Below, one piece after another: positions 1-8,011 of a stretch of DNA of 31,163 nt. The number at the start of each line of letters is the position of its first letter. The stretch's first letter is position 1. The DNA comes from JAGOUU01 sp964609155 (GTDB taxonomy: Bacteria; Pseudomonadota; Gammaproteobacteria; JAGOUU01). The stretch is taken from the NCBI GenBank assembly GCA_964609155.1, contig CAZSRF010000029.1, positions 1 through 31,163 of the forward strand. Reading direction: 5' to 3'. The notes beneath the pieces are model-generated. The model did not search any database and was not told where the DNA came from. It saw only the letters and a program-made list of their open reading frames with translations. The position numbers were made by a program, and so were the translations under genes.

Positions 1-37
1 ATTTTGAAATATATTGTTATTCCAATAAATAATTAAA

Positions 38-427
38 ATGTCCGACATCGAGTTTAATATTGCAAAGAAAGTAATTAAGTTTTACAAAACTAGAATGCAA
101 ATTGAAGAAACCATAAGGGATAACAAAAACTTACGCTATGGTTTTGGTATAAATCATACACTTTCTAATACTAAAGAAAGAGTGGCTGTTTTAATGCTAA
201 TAGCTGCTTTAGCACATGTTATTCTTGCTATTATAGGTACTTTTGCATACCAAACAGGAATTTTTCGACATTATCAAGCAAATACTATTACGACAACCCG
301 AGTACTCTCTATAATTTTTTTAGGGCAGCAAGTCTTACAACATTCTAGAGATACAATACCAAAGAATGAAATCTTAAATGCCTTTGATACCATCACCCAC
401 GGAATTTTAACACATGGAATTCAATAA
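38..427 (+). pseudogene. IS4-family transposase, C-terminal remnant
   Basis: This is the C-terminal end of a DDE transposase. It carries the IS4-family YREK signature in exact spacing (Y-x2-R-x3-E-x6-K, residues 17-31), with the final catalytic Glu inside 'RMQIEETIRDNK', followed by the RYGFG block and a hydrophobic stretch. About 130 residues remain, against roughly 350-450 for intact family members. In the same frame, upstream stops lie at 5-7 (TGA) and 26-28 (TAA), so the copy is decayed, whether or not more sequence lies beyond the window edge. The 143 bases to the next gene contain no ORF I trust. They may be the element's 3' non-coding end, but I could not identify its terminal inverted repeat or target duplication. 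Confidence 0.85.
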
Positions 428-570
428 ATTCGTGGGGATCTATCAGCCTAAAGGGGAAGAAAACAAACTCACTATGGCTGAAGGGTTACCCTTGACTGAG
501 ATGACAATACTACGCGAACATATACTTTTGAGCTGCGAATCAAAAACTATAAAGTACAAAGTGTTATATT

Positions 571-1452
571 TTAATACTCTTCATCCTTGGGCATCAGATC
601 TCTTCTACCGTAATCGACATAATCTTCAGGTATTCCAACAGGTTCTAGTTGTTGATTAACAGCTATTCTGTCATCAAAAATAAAACAACGTCCTTCCCAC
701 ATACTTTCTTCAGGTGTGATTTCTTCAAAGTAATTTAAGATACCACCATTTAGTTGGTAGACATTTTCAAACCCTAATTGTTTTAAATAAGCAGTGGATT
801 TTTCGCAGCGCACGCCGCCGGTACAAAACATTGCGATTTTTTTATTTTTATTTTCATGGTTGTCTGGGTTTAAATTATTTTCTATATATTCTGGCAGATC
901 TCGAAAATATTTGGTATCAGGATTTACTGAATTTTTGAAAGTACCCATTTTATATTCAAAGTCATTACGTGTGTCTATAACAACTGTATCAGGATCTTGA
1001 AGTAATTCATTCCATTGTCTCGCATTAACATGAGTGCCAGTGAGATTTATGACATCAATTTCTCCCATCCCCATAGTGACTATTTCAGGACGTACTTTAA
1101 TTTTTAATTTTTTAAAAGGATTAAATGTTGCTAGAGAGTATTTACCAAAAATTTGACCCAGCTCTTCTTGGCTTTGAATAAATAAAAAGGCCTTATCTAA
1201 CGCATCGCGAGTGATCCCACAAATAGTCCCGTTAATACCTTCATCTGCGATAAGAACAGTGCCTAGAATATTTAATGTTTTAAGATAATTATAAATTTTA
1301 TCTCTTAAAAGAGATAAGTTTTCACTAGTAATTTTTGGGTCAACAAATTTGTAAAAAGTTATAATTTGAAAATTATTCAAATTTTCATGGTGTTGTGATT
1401 GTTGTTCGAGTTTTCTATGATATCTTTCAAGATTAGGGGCTAGGTTAGTCAT
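571..1452 (-). CDS. trhO: tRNA uridine(34) hydroxylase TrhO (YceA, rhodanese family)
   Basis: TrhO-family enzymes form 5-hydroxyuridine at the wobble position of certain tRNAs in the cytosol, in an oxygen-dependent reaction. An N-terminal domain (about residues 28-125, including 'ADEGINGT') is followed by a rhodanese domain (about 145-245). The rhodanese active-site loop 'CTGGVRCEKS' has the catalytic Cys at 210 and a second Cys at 216. 'VIDTRNDFEYKMG' is the usual rhodanese strand-loop. Its 293 residues are slightly short for the family, although about 27 extra residues precede the usual 'xxFYKFV' beginning. I kept the ATG at 1452 because no Met follows until residue 127, but the Shine-Dalgarno is weak and an internal TTG start is possible. 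It is convergent with the IS4 remnant, and a promoter candidate lies just upstream. Confidence 0.92.
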   Translation of the reverse strand: MTNLAPNLERYHRKLEQQSQHHENLNNFQIITFYKFVDPKITSENLSLLRDKIYNYLKTLNILGTVLIADEGINGTICGITRDALDKAFLFIQSQEELGQIFGKYSLATFNPFKKLKIKVRPEIVTMGMGEIDVINLTGTHVNARQWNELLQDPDTVVIDTRNDFEYKMGTFKNSVNPDTKYFRDLPEYIENNLNPDNHENKNKKIAMFCTGGVRCEKSTAYLKQLGFENVYQLNGGILNYFEEITPEESMWEGRCFIFDDRIAVNQQLEPVGIPEDYVDYGRRDLMPKDEEY

Positions 1453-1485
1453 GATTCATAATTTATTGATTAATATAGTTTATGT

Positions 1486-1514
1486 ATTATATAGGTTAGC
1501 TAAATCGTATGCAA
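1486..1514 (-). promoter_or_regulatory. sigma70-like promoter for trhO
   Basis: Read on the minus strand, TTGCAT (1509-1514) and a perfect TATAAT (1486-1491) are separated by 17 bases. Transcription would start roughly 25-30 bases before the trhO ATG. The -35 box matches only in part. Confidence 0.5.
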
Positions 1515-1520
1515 TACTTG

Positions 1521-2900
1521 TCAGGTAAATACGGGAGATGCTGGTGCACCACTAGGTCCAGGTATCAACGCAGCTGCAGGAGAATACACTTCTGTAGGTA
1601 GTGGCATTGTAGAATGGTGAAAAGGAATATGAGGCGTGGCAGAATATAATACAGGGGCAGATCTTGGCAGAATATGAAGGACAGGAGCCGTAACTGGTAA
1701 AATTGGTATGGGTGGATCAGGGACCGGTGGAATAATAACAAATTGTGGATATCTTTCTTGTAATTTAATATTTAATAGACGAGCAAGATTACATAAATCT
1801 ACGTCATATGGGTGAATAAAGGGAGTTTTAATAGTATGGCTGTTCCAATATTTATTTAATACGGTTTTAATTGTGGATTCGGTACTTTCTTCTGTTAATT
1901 GTATTGTTTTTAATAAGATAGATGGAGTAGGCTTAGTTTTTTTAATAGAAATTTCAGCTATGAGGTCTAGTATAATATAGTGAGTATATGCATCTGTATC
2001 TATTTTGTCGCCATAAGCATCAATCACTGAATATGGCAGTGATGAGCCATATATTTTTAATAAATTGGTTTTAATATTAAATTTTATTTGATCCATAATA
2101 AAAGTAAATTTAGGACCTAATAAAATAGCTTTTAGCTTATCTATAATGGTAGTAATTGGTAAATAAATAAATTGAGAGATTCCTGTGTTTTTGCATAAAT
2201 TAAAGTCAAGAGATGATTTTTCAGATAAGCTTTTTATTTTTTTTTCTATATCTTGCATTTTAGTGTAATACTGAGCGTCTTGGTGGAGCTGGCTTAACTC
2301 ATAAATTATTTCTGTTAGAGCGAAAAAAACCATGGTGTTGTTATGTGTGTCAATAAAAGCGCTGCGAAGAGATTTATAATTTTTAATAATTAATTGGTGT
2401 TTTTTTTTAGCATCTTTTCTAGCAATAGACAACACAATTTGGTTAATGATAGCAGTACTCAATGTAATTAAAAAAGGAGCTAAGAAATAACCAAGTACAT
2501 CAGTGAAAACTCGAGCAGATTCAAAGTCATCCTCATTTTCACTTAGAGCTGGAGTTGTGACGAAATGCAAAAAGCGTGAAAATAAACCTATAGTAGCAGC
2601 AAGAAAAAGAAAGCTTGTTACTGCAGTAATAATATTCTGCGCAGTATAATACTTAAAGCTTGAGCTATAGATGTGTTCTTTTATGTAAGGGTCAAATGTT
2701 TGAATATCTGGTAAGAGGCGAGACCATTCAGCTTTATTTAAGGCTTCGCTAAGAGTGTAGCTTTTTCCATCAGACAGTTCTCGAAAGTTAATTGCTCCAG
2801 CAGTTACTTGGCTATCACTTGGGCCTGCACCTGTACCTAAGCTTAAGAATTCTCTTTGTCTATCCGTTGGCATGCCATGCCCTAAAATACCTTGTGGCAT
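1521..2900 (-). CDS. Unknown membrane protein with proline-rich C-terminal tail
   Basis: I do not recognise the family. The 459 residues begin with a soluble Gly/Ser-rich N-terminus and no signal peptide. Two hydrophobic helices follow (about 90-113 and 134-160), forming a hairpin, then a long polar, Lys-rich mostly helical region (about 161-385). The last 70 residues are a low-complexity Pro/Ala tail with a loosely repeated 'APVL.I/YS..P' pattern. The start has a fair Shine-Dalgarno (AGGGA, 8 bases upstream). Paired helices in mid-protein with an unstructured tail are common in type IV-secreted effectors of intracellular gammaproteobacteria, but that role is inference. It lies between trhO and rsgA on the same strand, and nothing in the neighbours suggests a housekeeping function. 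Confidence 0.7.
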   Translation of the reverse strand: MPQGILGHGMPTDRQREFLSLGTGAGPSDSQVTAGAINFRELSDGKSYTLSEALNKAEWSRLLPDIQTFDPYIKEHIYSSSFKYYTAQNIITAVTSFLFLAATIGLFSRFLHFVTTPALSENEDDFESARVFTDVLGYFLAPFLITLSTAIINQIVLSIARKDAKKKHQLIIKNYKSLRSAFIDTHNNTMVFFALTEIIYELSQLHQDAQYYTKMQDIEKKIKSLSEKSSLDFNLCKNTGISQFIYLPITTIIDKLKAILLGPKFTFIMDQIKFNIKTNLLKIYGSSLPYSVIDAYGDKIDTDAYTHYIILDLIAEISIKKTKPTPSILLKTIQLTEESTESTIKTVLNKYWNSHTIKTPFIHPYDVDLCNLARLLNIKLQERYPQFVIIPPVPDPPIPILPVTAPVLHILPRSAPVLYSATPHIPFHHSTMPLPTEVYSPAAALIPGPSGAPASPVFT

Positions 2901-2986
2901 ATATACAGTCCCTGTACATCACTAGAGTATTTCAATAATACCAGAACTTTTTAATATTCAAATAAAAAATTAAATTTATACTGAAA

Positions 2987-4006
2987 TTAATTTAAATTTT
3001 CTGCAAATTTGAGATAATTATCCCATCTAAATTTATTTATATGACCATCTAGAACAGCTTGTTTAAAAGCGCAATCAGGTTCTTTCAGATGAAGACAATC
3101 ACGAAATCTGCATTGATTTTTAAAAGTTTGAAACTCGGGATAGCAATCTTCAAGTTCTTTTCTAGATAAATGGGCAATACCAATTTCCCGTATACCAGGT
3201 GAATCAACAAGGTTGCCGTTATTAAGTAAATGATAAAGCTTTGCAACGCTAGTGGTATGTTTTCCCTGTTGCGTTCGTTCAGAGATATCGCCTGTTTTTA
3301 TAATGGCATCAGGAACAAGTTGTTGAGTTAAAGTTGATTTACCAACCCCAGATGGACCAACAAAAATAGAATTTTTATTGGCAAGTAACTTTTCAAGTGA
3401 CTCAATAGTCGAACGCTTGTAGACACTGGTAGAAATAACTGGATAACCAATTTGTTTATAAACTTCAATAAGCCTGGTTATTTTATTTATATATAGTTCA
3501 TTTTGAGTATTGCTTTCATATAAATCATATTTATTAAAAACTAAAATGGCTGGAATATGGCACATTTCGGCAGTTAATAAAAATTGATCTATTAATAGAC
3601 TTTGTGGCTCGGGTTCTGGTGCAAAAATAACAAAGATTTGATCAAGATTTGCAGCGATAGGTTTAGTGACTGCTTTGGCAGTATTATTACGTGCCAATAA
3701 AGATCTACGTTTTGATAATTGAACAACAATACCATTTGATAACATATTGTCAGCTACTTGAAATACAACAATGTCACCGACAGCTAACGGTGGTAAATTT
3801 TGTCTAAGATTACATCGAATATGTTGTTTCAGATTATTTTCTATATCAACGGTGTCACCATAATGAGTAACTATTAACCCAACTTGATTTGTATTAGATG
3901 GCTTTTGAGTTTCGTTGACGTTTAATAGAGATAGATTCGATTTTTTTTTCGTGATTCTATTCTGCTGCTTGTTAGTTAGTTTCTTTGTTTTTTTAAGTTT
4001 ACGCAT
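2987..4006 (-). CDS. rsgA: Ribosome small-subunit-dependent GTPase RsgA
   Basis: RsgA is a circularly permuted GTPase that acts late in 30S subunit maturation. After a basic N-terminus there is an OB-fold (about 42-105), then the permuted G motifs: G4 'NKYD' (158-161), G1 'GPSGVGKST' (217-225) and G3 'DSPG' (268-271). The C-terminal zinc site is complete: C299, C304, H306, C312. The length (339) is normal. It is divergent from orn across 103 bases, the common gammaproteobacterial arrangement, so the two promoters probably lie back to back in that gap. The Shine-Dalgarno is weak, as for several genes here. The N-terminal 25 residues are unusually Lys-rich. Confidence 0.95.
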   Translation of the reverse strand: MRKLKKTKKLTNKQQNRITKKKSNLSLLNVNETQKPSNTNQVGLIVTHYGDTVDIENNLKQHIRCNLRQNLPPLAVGDIVVFQVADNMLSNGIVVQLSKRRSLLARNNTAKAVTKPIAANLDQIFVIFAPEPEPQSLLIDQFLLTAEMCHIPAILVFNKYDLYESNTQNELYINKITRLIEVYKQIGYPVISTSVYKRSTIESLEKLLANKNSIFVGPSGVGKSTLTQQLVPDAIIKTGDISERTQQGKHTTSVAKLYHLLNNGNLVDSPGIREIGIAHLSRKELEDCYPEFQTFKNQCRFRDCLHLKEPDCAFKQAVLDGHINKFRWDNYLKFAENLN

Positions 4007-4109
4007 AATACATACTATATCTGGGTGTAATTAGTATTTATGTAGCATCTCCGTTAAATCTAGCTTAAAATTTATTATTAAGATTAATCGTGAGAGATAA
4101 ATAGTAATA

Positions 4110-4667
4110 ATGGATAATAAAAAGTTGGCCAGCAACTTGGTTTGGTTAGATCTAGAAATGACTGGGTTAGATCATAACACAGATGTCATCTTAGAAATAG
4201 CAACAATAGCAACTAACAAAGAGTTGGAAATAATTGAAAAGGGTCCAGTATTAGCTATTCATCAACCCGAAAGCAGATTAGCTCTGATGGATGATTGGTG
4301 CATAAGGACGCATACAAATAGTGGTTTGGTCAATAGAGTACGAGAGAGCAAGTTAACTACTGAGCAAGCAGAGGCTCAAACTTTAGAGTTTGTAAAGCGC
4401 TGGATACCTGAAAGACAGTCACCATTATGTGGGAATAGCATTGGCACTGATAGGAGATTTTTGTTCAAATATATGCCTAGGTTAGAAAATTATTTTCACT
4501 ACCGTGTTATTGATGTTTCAACAATAAAAGAATTGGCTTTGCGTTGGCGTCCAGATATAAAACAATACGAAAAGCGTAATTATCATTTAGCGATGGAAGA
4601 CGTGGAAGATAGCATAGAAGAGCTTAAATATTATATTGGGAATTTTATTAATAAAGACGTTTCTTAA
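4110..4667 (+). CDS. orn: Oligoribonuclease Orn
   Basis: Orn is a 3'-5' exonuclease that degrades the shortest RNA leftovers (diribonucleotides) to mononucleotides and is often essential in gammaproteobacteria. All DEDDh residues are present: D14 and E16 in 'WLDLEMTGLD', D114 in 'GNSIGTDRRFL', and H159 with D164 in 'YHLAMEDVEDS'. The 'ALMDDW..RTHT.SGL' block and full length (185) match the family. It is the first gene of the rightward block, and nnrDE begins 11 bases after its stop. A GAGAG sequence about 14 bases upstream is the best Shine-Dalgarno candidate. Confidence 0.96.
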   Translation: MDNKKLASNLVWLDLEMTGLDHNTDVILEIATIATNKELEIIEKGPVLAIHQPESRLALMDDWCIRTHTNSGLVNRVRESKLTTEQAEAQTLEFVKRWIPERQSPLCGNSIGTDRRFLFKYMPRLENYFHYRVIDVSTIKELALRWRPDIKQYEKRNYHLAMEDVEDSIEELKYYIGNFINKDVS

Positions 4668-4678
4668 GTATCAAAATA

Positions 4679-6325
4679 ATGTCAGAAAATTTGGATTATT
4701 TGCTGTATTGCGCTGCACAAGTAAAAAATATAGAGCAAGCAGCTATTGCTAGACAATTTTTAGGAGATAACTTTACCCTAATGTATAGGGCCGCTGATAC
4801 TGCGTTAGAGCACATTCAGATGTTATGGCCTGATAAACGAACTCTTATTATCTTTTGCGGCCCAGGTAATAATGGTGGCGATGGTTTAGTCTTAGCAAAT
4901 CTGGCTTTAGAGAAAAATTACAAAGTCTCGGTAGTTTTGATTGCAGACTTGGATGCATTTCATGAACCAGCGGCAAGGGCTTATCAAGAGTTAAATAAAA
5001 ATAAATTAAATTTTTTTTTGGAATTGGATCCAAAAGTATTTACTCAGCCTATACAGAATAAATTGAATTCATTTTGTTCCGTTGATAATAACCAAGAAGA
5101 TTATATTGCTGTAGATGCTTTATTTGGGATAGGCTTAAATAAACCACCGCAGGAAATATTTAAAGCAGTTATTGATATCATTAATCAAGCCAAATATATA
5201 TTTGCTCTTGATATACCATCAGGTTTGGAAGTAGATACGGGCTACGCTCATAAGCCTACGGTTAAAGCAAAAGCAACGTTAACATATATCGTACTGAAAC
5301 AAGGTTTATTTACAGGAGACGGTCCTGATTGTACAGGTGAATTATTATTTACTAATCTTGGTGTTGATAGCCGTCTGTATAGACAAATAGTGCCAGATTA
5401 TAGCTCATGGTTGTTAACTAAAGATAATCTTCCTGCAACACTAATGCCCAGGTTAAAAAATAGTCACAAACATCAATTCGGTCATGTTGTTGTTATAGGT
5501 GGATCTTTGAATATGGCTGGGGCTATTATTATGGCAGGTAAAGCTGCACTAAGATCAGGCGCTGGAATGGTAAGCCTCGTTACTGATAATGCTCACCTAA
5601 CATGGCTACATCAGAACCAACCAGAGTTAATGATTTATAGTAATGATGATAAAACACAAATACTAAATTTATTTATTAAAGCTTCAGCAATAGTGATAGG
5701 ACCAGGATTGGGTAATAGTGCTAGTGCTAAAGTTATTTTTGATCAAGTTTTAGAAATAATTATTAATCACTATGATAAATTAATGGGCCTTAAGGCAATT
5801 ATTATAGACGCTGATGGGTTAAGATTTTTAGCAGATTATTATAAAAAGTCTCCAGATCTAAATAATATTGAACTAGGAGCTAAATTAGTTCTAACACCTC
5901 ATCCTGGAGAAGCCAATGCCTTGCTTGATGGAACTGTAGATGTAGCAAAAAACAGATTTCTAGCTGCATTTACCATTGCAAAACAATATAGTGCAACAGT
6001 TATCTTAAAGGGTGTAGGTAGTATTATTTGCCCGAATCCTGCAGGCTTAGATGCTATTGAGTCTATTAAACCAGCCATCTGCGCTATGGGTAACCCAGGG
6101 ATGGCTACAGCTGGTATGGGTGATATCTTATGTGGCGTTATTGCCGCGTTAGCTAGTCAAGAATTGACAGATAAAAAAAAAATTTTTTATGCATGTTGTT
6201 TGGCTGTTGCAATACATGCTCAAGCAGGAGATAGGCAGGCGACTCAAAAAGGACAAATTGGACTCTTAGCCACAGATTTATTAGAAGAAGTAAGAACACT
6301 ATTAAATTTAATATGCAACAAATAA
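4679..6325 (+). CDS. nnr: Bifunctional NAD(P)H-hydrate epimerase / ADP-dependent NAD(P)H-hydrate dehydratase
   Basis: This enzyme repairs hydrated NADH and NADPH: the N-terminal domain interconverts R and S epimers, and the C-terminal domain dehydrates the S form using ADP. The YjeF_N domain (about 1-220) has 'GPGNNGGDG' (61-69) and the 'AVDALFGIGLN' strand. The ribokinase-like C-terminal domain (about 255-545) shows 'GHVVVIGGS', 'AGKAALRSGAGMVSL', 'IGPGLG', 'DADGL', 'LTPHPGEA' and the anion-hole motif 'AGMGDILCG'. At 548 residues it is somewhat longer than usual, the dehydratase half having a few insertions. The stop overlaps the tsaE start by 13 bases, suggesting translational coupling. Confidence 0.95.
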   Translation: MSENLDYLLYCAAQVKNIEQAAIARQFLGDNFTLMYRAADTALEHIQMLWPDKRTLIIFCGPGNNGGDGLVLANLALEKNYKVSVVLIADLDAFHEPAARAYQELNKNKLNFFLELDPKVFTQPIQNKLNSFCSVDNNQEDYIAVDALFGIGLNKPPQEIFKAVIDIINQAKYIFALDIPSGLEVDTGYAHKPTVKAKATLTYIVLKQGLFTGDGPDCTGELLFTNLGVDSRLYRQIVPDYSSWLLTKDNLPATLMPRLKNSHKHQFGHVVVIGGSLNMAGAIIMAGKAALRSGAGMVSLVTDNAHLTWLHQNQPELMIYSNDDKTQILNLFIKASAIVIGPGLGNSASAKVIFDQVLEIIINHYDKLMGLKAIIIDADGLRFLADYYKKSPDLNNIELGAKLVLTPHPGEANALLDGTVDVAKNRFLAAFTIAKQYSATVILKGVGSIICPNPAGLDAIESIKPAICAMGNPGMATAGMGDILCGVIAALASQELTDKKKIFYACCLAVAIHAQAGDRQATQKGQIGLLATDLLEEVRTLLNLICNK

Positions 6326-6777
6326 CTTTAAACCTAACTAGTGAATTGGATACTAAAAATTTTGCTAATAAATTAGGGCTAAATTGTACTAATAATTTAA
6401 AGAAACTTATTATTTATCTTTATGGAGATTTAGGCGCAGGTAAAACGACTTTTGCGAAATATTTTATTCAATCATTAGGTTGGCATGGGCATGTTAAAAG
6501 TCCGACTTATGCACTGATTGAAAATTATGAAATTCGCGATATTAATATTTATCATTTAGATCTTTACAGATTAGCAGACTCTGAAGAAGTGAATTTTCTT
6601 GGACTTGAAGAGCTATATTGTCATGATCGTACTATTATGCTTATTGAATGGCCACAAAAAGCAGCTTCTGCACTTCCAGAGCCTGATGTAACTTTAAAGT
6701 TTAATTACGTAGAAGACAATAGAACTGTAGAGATTACTATTTTTGATAATCAGAATACTGCAGCGATAAAATTATAA
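6313..6777 (+). CDS. tsaE: tRNA threonylcarbamoyladenosine biosynthesis ATPase TsaE
   Basis: TsaE is the ATPase partner of TsaB/TsaD in forming t6A at position 37 of ANN-decoding tRNAs. It has the Walker A motif 'GDLGAGKTT' (38-46), the switch-like 'VKSPTYALIENYE', 'YHLDLYRL' and 'LIEWPQKA', all family hallmarks. Length (154) is normal. Its ATG lies inside the 3' end of nnr, so it probably depends on translation of that gene. TsaB and TsaD are not in this window. Confidence 0.95.
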   Translation: MQQITLNLTSELDTKNFANKLGLNCTNNLKKLIIYLYGDLGAGKTTFAKYFIQSLGWHGHVKSPTYALIENYEIRDINIYHLDLYRLADSEEVNFLGLEELYCHDRTIMLIEWPQKAASALPEPDVTLKFNYVEDNRTVEITIFDNQNTAAIKL

Positions 6778-6799
6778 ATATATAACTATATACATTAAG

Positions 6800-7999
6800 A
6801 TGGCAAAAATAAGTATTTTTTTAATATTATTATGGATAAACAATAGCTTGTATGCTACTGCAAATATATCTAATGTTCGTGTTTGGGCTACTCCCAAGAC
6901 AACAAGAGTGGTTCTAGATTTTGATAGAAATAATAATTTTGAATATAATGGATTCTTACTGGAAGATCCCGCGCGCTTAGTTGTTGATATAAAAAAAGCA
7001 GATTTTGCAAATAAAGATATCTTGAAAAATTTAAACTGGGGTCCCTTGGTTTCTAATATAAGATATTCTAATAGTAATAATAATTTAAGATTAGTTTTTG
7101 ATTTAAGTACTCTTAATACTAAAATAAATCATCGAATATTTAACATTTCTCCAGTGGATAAATTAGACAAGCCTCGTATTGTTATAGATATAAAGAATGA
7201 AGAATCGGCTCGCATCAAGAAGGTGGCTGCAGAAATATCTTTACCAAAGTTGACATCTATCAATAGCTATAAAAAAAAGAAGTTTACTATTATGATCGAT
7301 CCTGGGCATGGTGGGGATGATCCTGGAGCAGTTGGTGCCAGTGGAGTTCAGGAAAAAGATGTAGCTTTAGCTATAGCAGGCTATTTAAAGCAATATATAG
7401 ATCAAGATGAAGACTTAACAGGCTTTTTGACGCGTAGTGGTGATTATTATATAGGGTTACGACAACGCACAGAAAAAGCGAGACAACAGCAGGCAGATTT
7501 ATTTGTATCCATTCATGCTGACGGCTTTCATAATTCTAGAGCTTCAGGTTCTTCTGTCTTTGTTCTGTCTCAAAGAGGAGCAAGTAGTGAATTAGCAAAG
7601 TGGCTTGCAGATAGTGAAAATGCTTCTGATTTAGTAGGAGGTGTGCATTTAGAAAATAAAGACGCAATGTTAACAACAGTGTTACTAGATTTATCTCAAA
7701 CAGCTTCTAATAGGGCAAGCTATCAAGTAGCTGATAAAGTTCTACAGCAAATGTCTATAGTAACTGATTTACATAAGACACGTGTGGAAAAAGCGGGCTT
7801 TATGGTGTTAAGATCGCCAGATATTCCGTCTATTTTAGTAGAAACTGGATTTATTTCTAATCCTCGTGGTGAACGAAATCTTTCTTCGACTATGCATCAA
7901 AGAAAATTGGCGCACGCAATTTATAAGGGTATTAAGTCATACTTTAATATGTCACCAAGACCAACATGGTCAGATGATTTGATACAGGCAAGAAAATAA
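6800..7999 (+). CDS. amiB: N-acetylmuramoyl-L-alanine amidase (AmiB/AmiC type)
   Basis: A periplasmic zinc amidase that cleaves the peptide from muramic acid, helping daughter cells separate. An N-terminal signal sequence (about 1-21, ending near 'LYATA') is followed by an AMIN domain (about 22-130, septal targeting) and an Amidase_3 domain (about 162-380). Zinc ligands H170 ('IDPGHGG'), E185 ('VQEKDVAL') and H239 ('SIHAD') and the catalytic E348 ('ETGFISNP') are all visible. No LysM domain follows, so the architecture is that of AmiC. I use amiB because the position between tsaE and mutL is the usual amiB site. It starts 22 bases after tsaE and lies 12 bases before mutL. Confidence 0.9.
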   Translation: MAKISIFLILLWINNSLYATANISNVRVWATPKTTRVVLDFDRNNNFEYNGFLLEDPARLVVDIKKADFANKDILKNLNWGPLVSNIRYSNSNNNLRLVFDLSTLNTKINHRIFNISPVDKLDKPRIVIDIKNEESARIKKVAAEISLPKLTSINSYKKKKFTIMIDPGHGGDDPGAVGASGVQEKDVALAIAGYLKQYIDQDEDLTGFLTRSGDYYIGLRQRTEKARQQQADLFVSIHADGFHNSRASGSSVFVLSQRGASSELAKWLADSENASDLVGGVHLENKDAMLTTVLLDLSQTASNRASYQVADKVLQQMSIVTDLHKTRVEKAGFMVLRSPDIPSILVETGFISNPRGERNLSSTMHQRKLAHAIYKGIKSYFNMSPRPTWSDDLIQARK

Positions 8000-8011
8000 A
8001 TATTCAAGAAT

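Noticed and set aside
414..659. An 81-codon plus-strand frame after the IS4 remnant
   Set aside because: Its 3' part overlaps trhO antisense, and its 5' part looks like IS non-coding tail; no recognisable protein.
794..1000. A 68-codon plus-strand frame
   Set aside because: Entirely antisense to the well-supported trhO gene.
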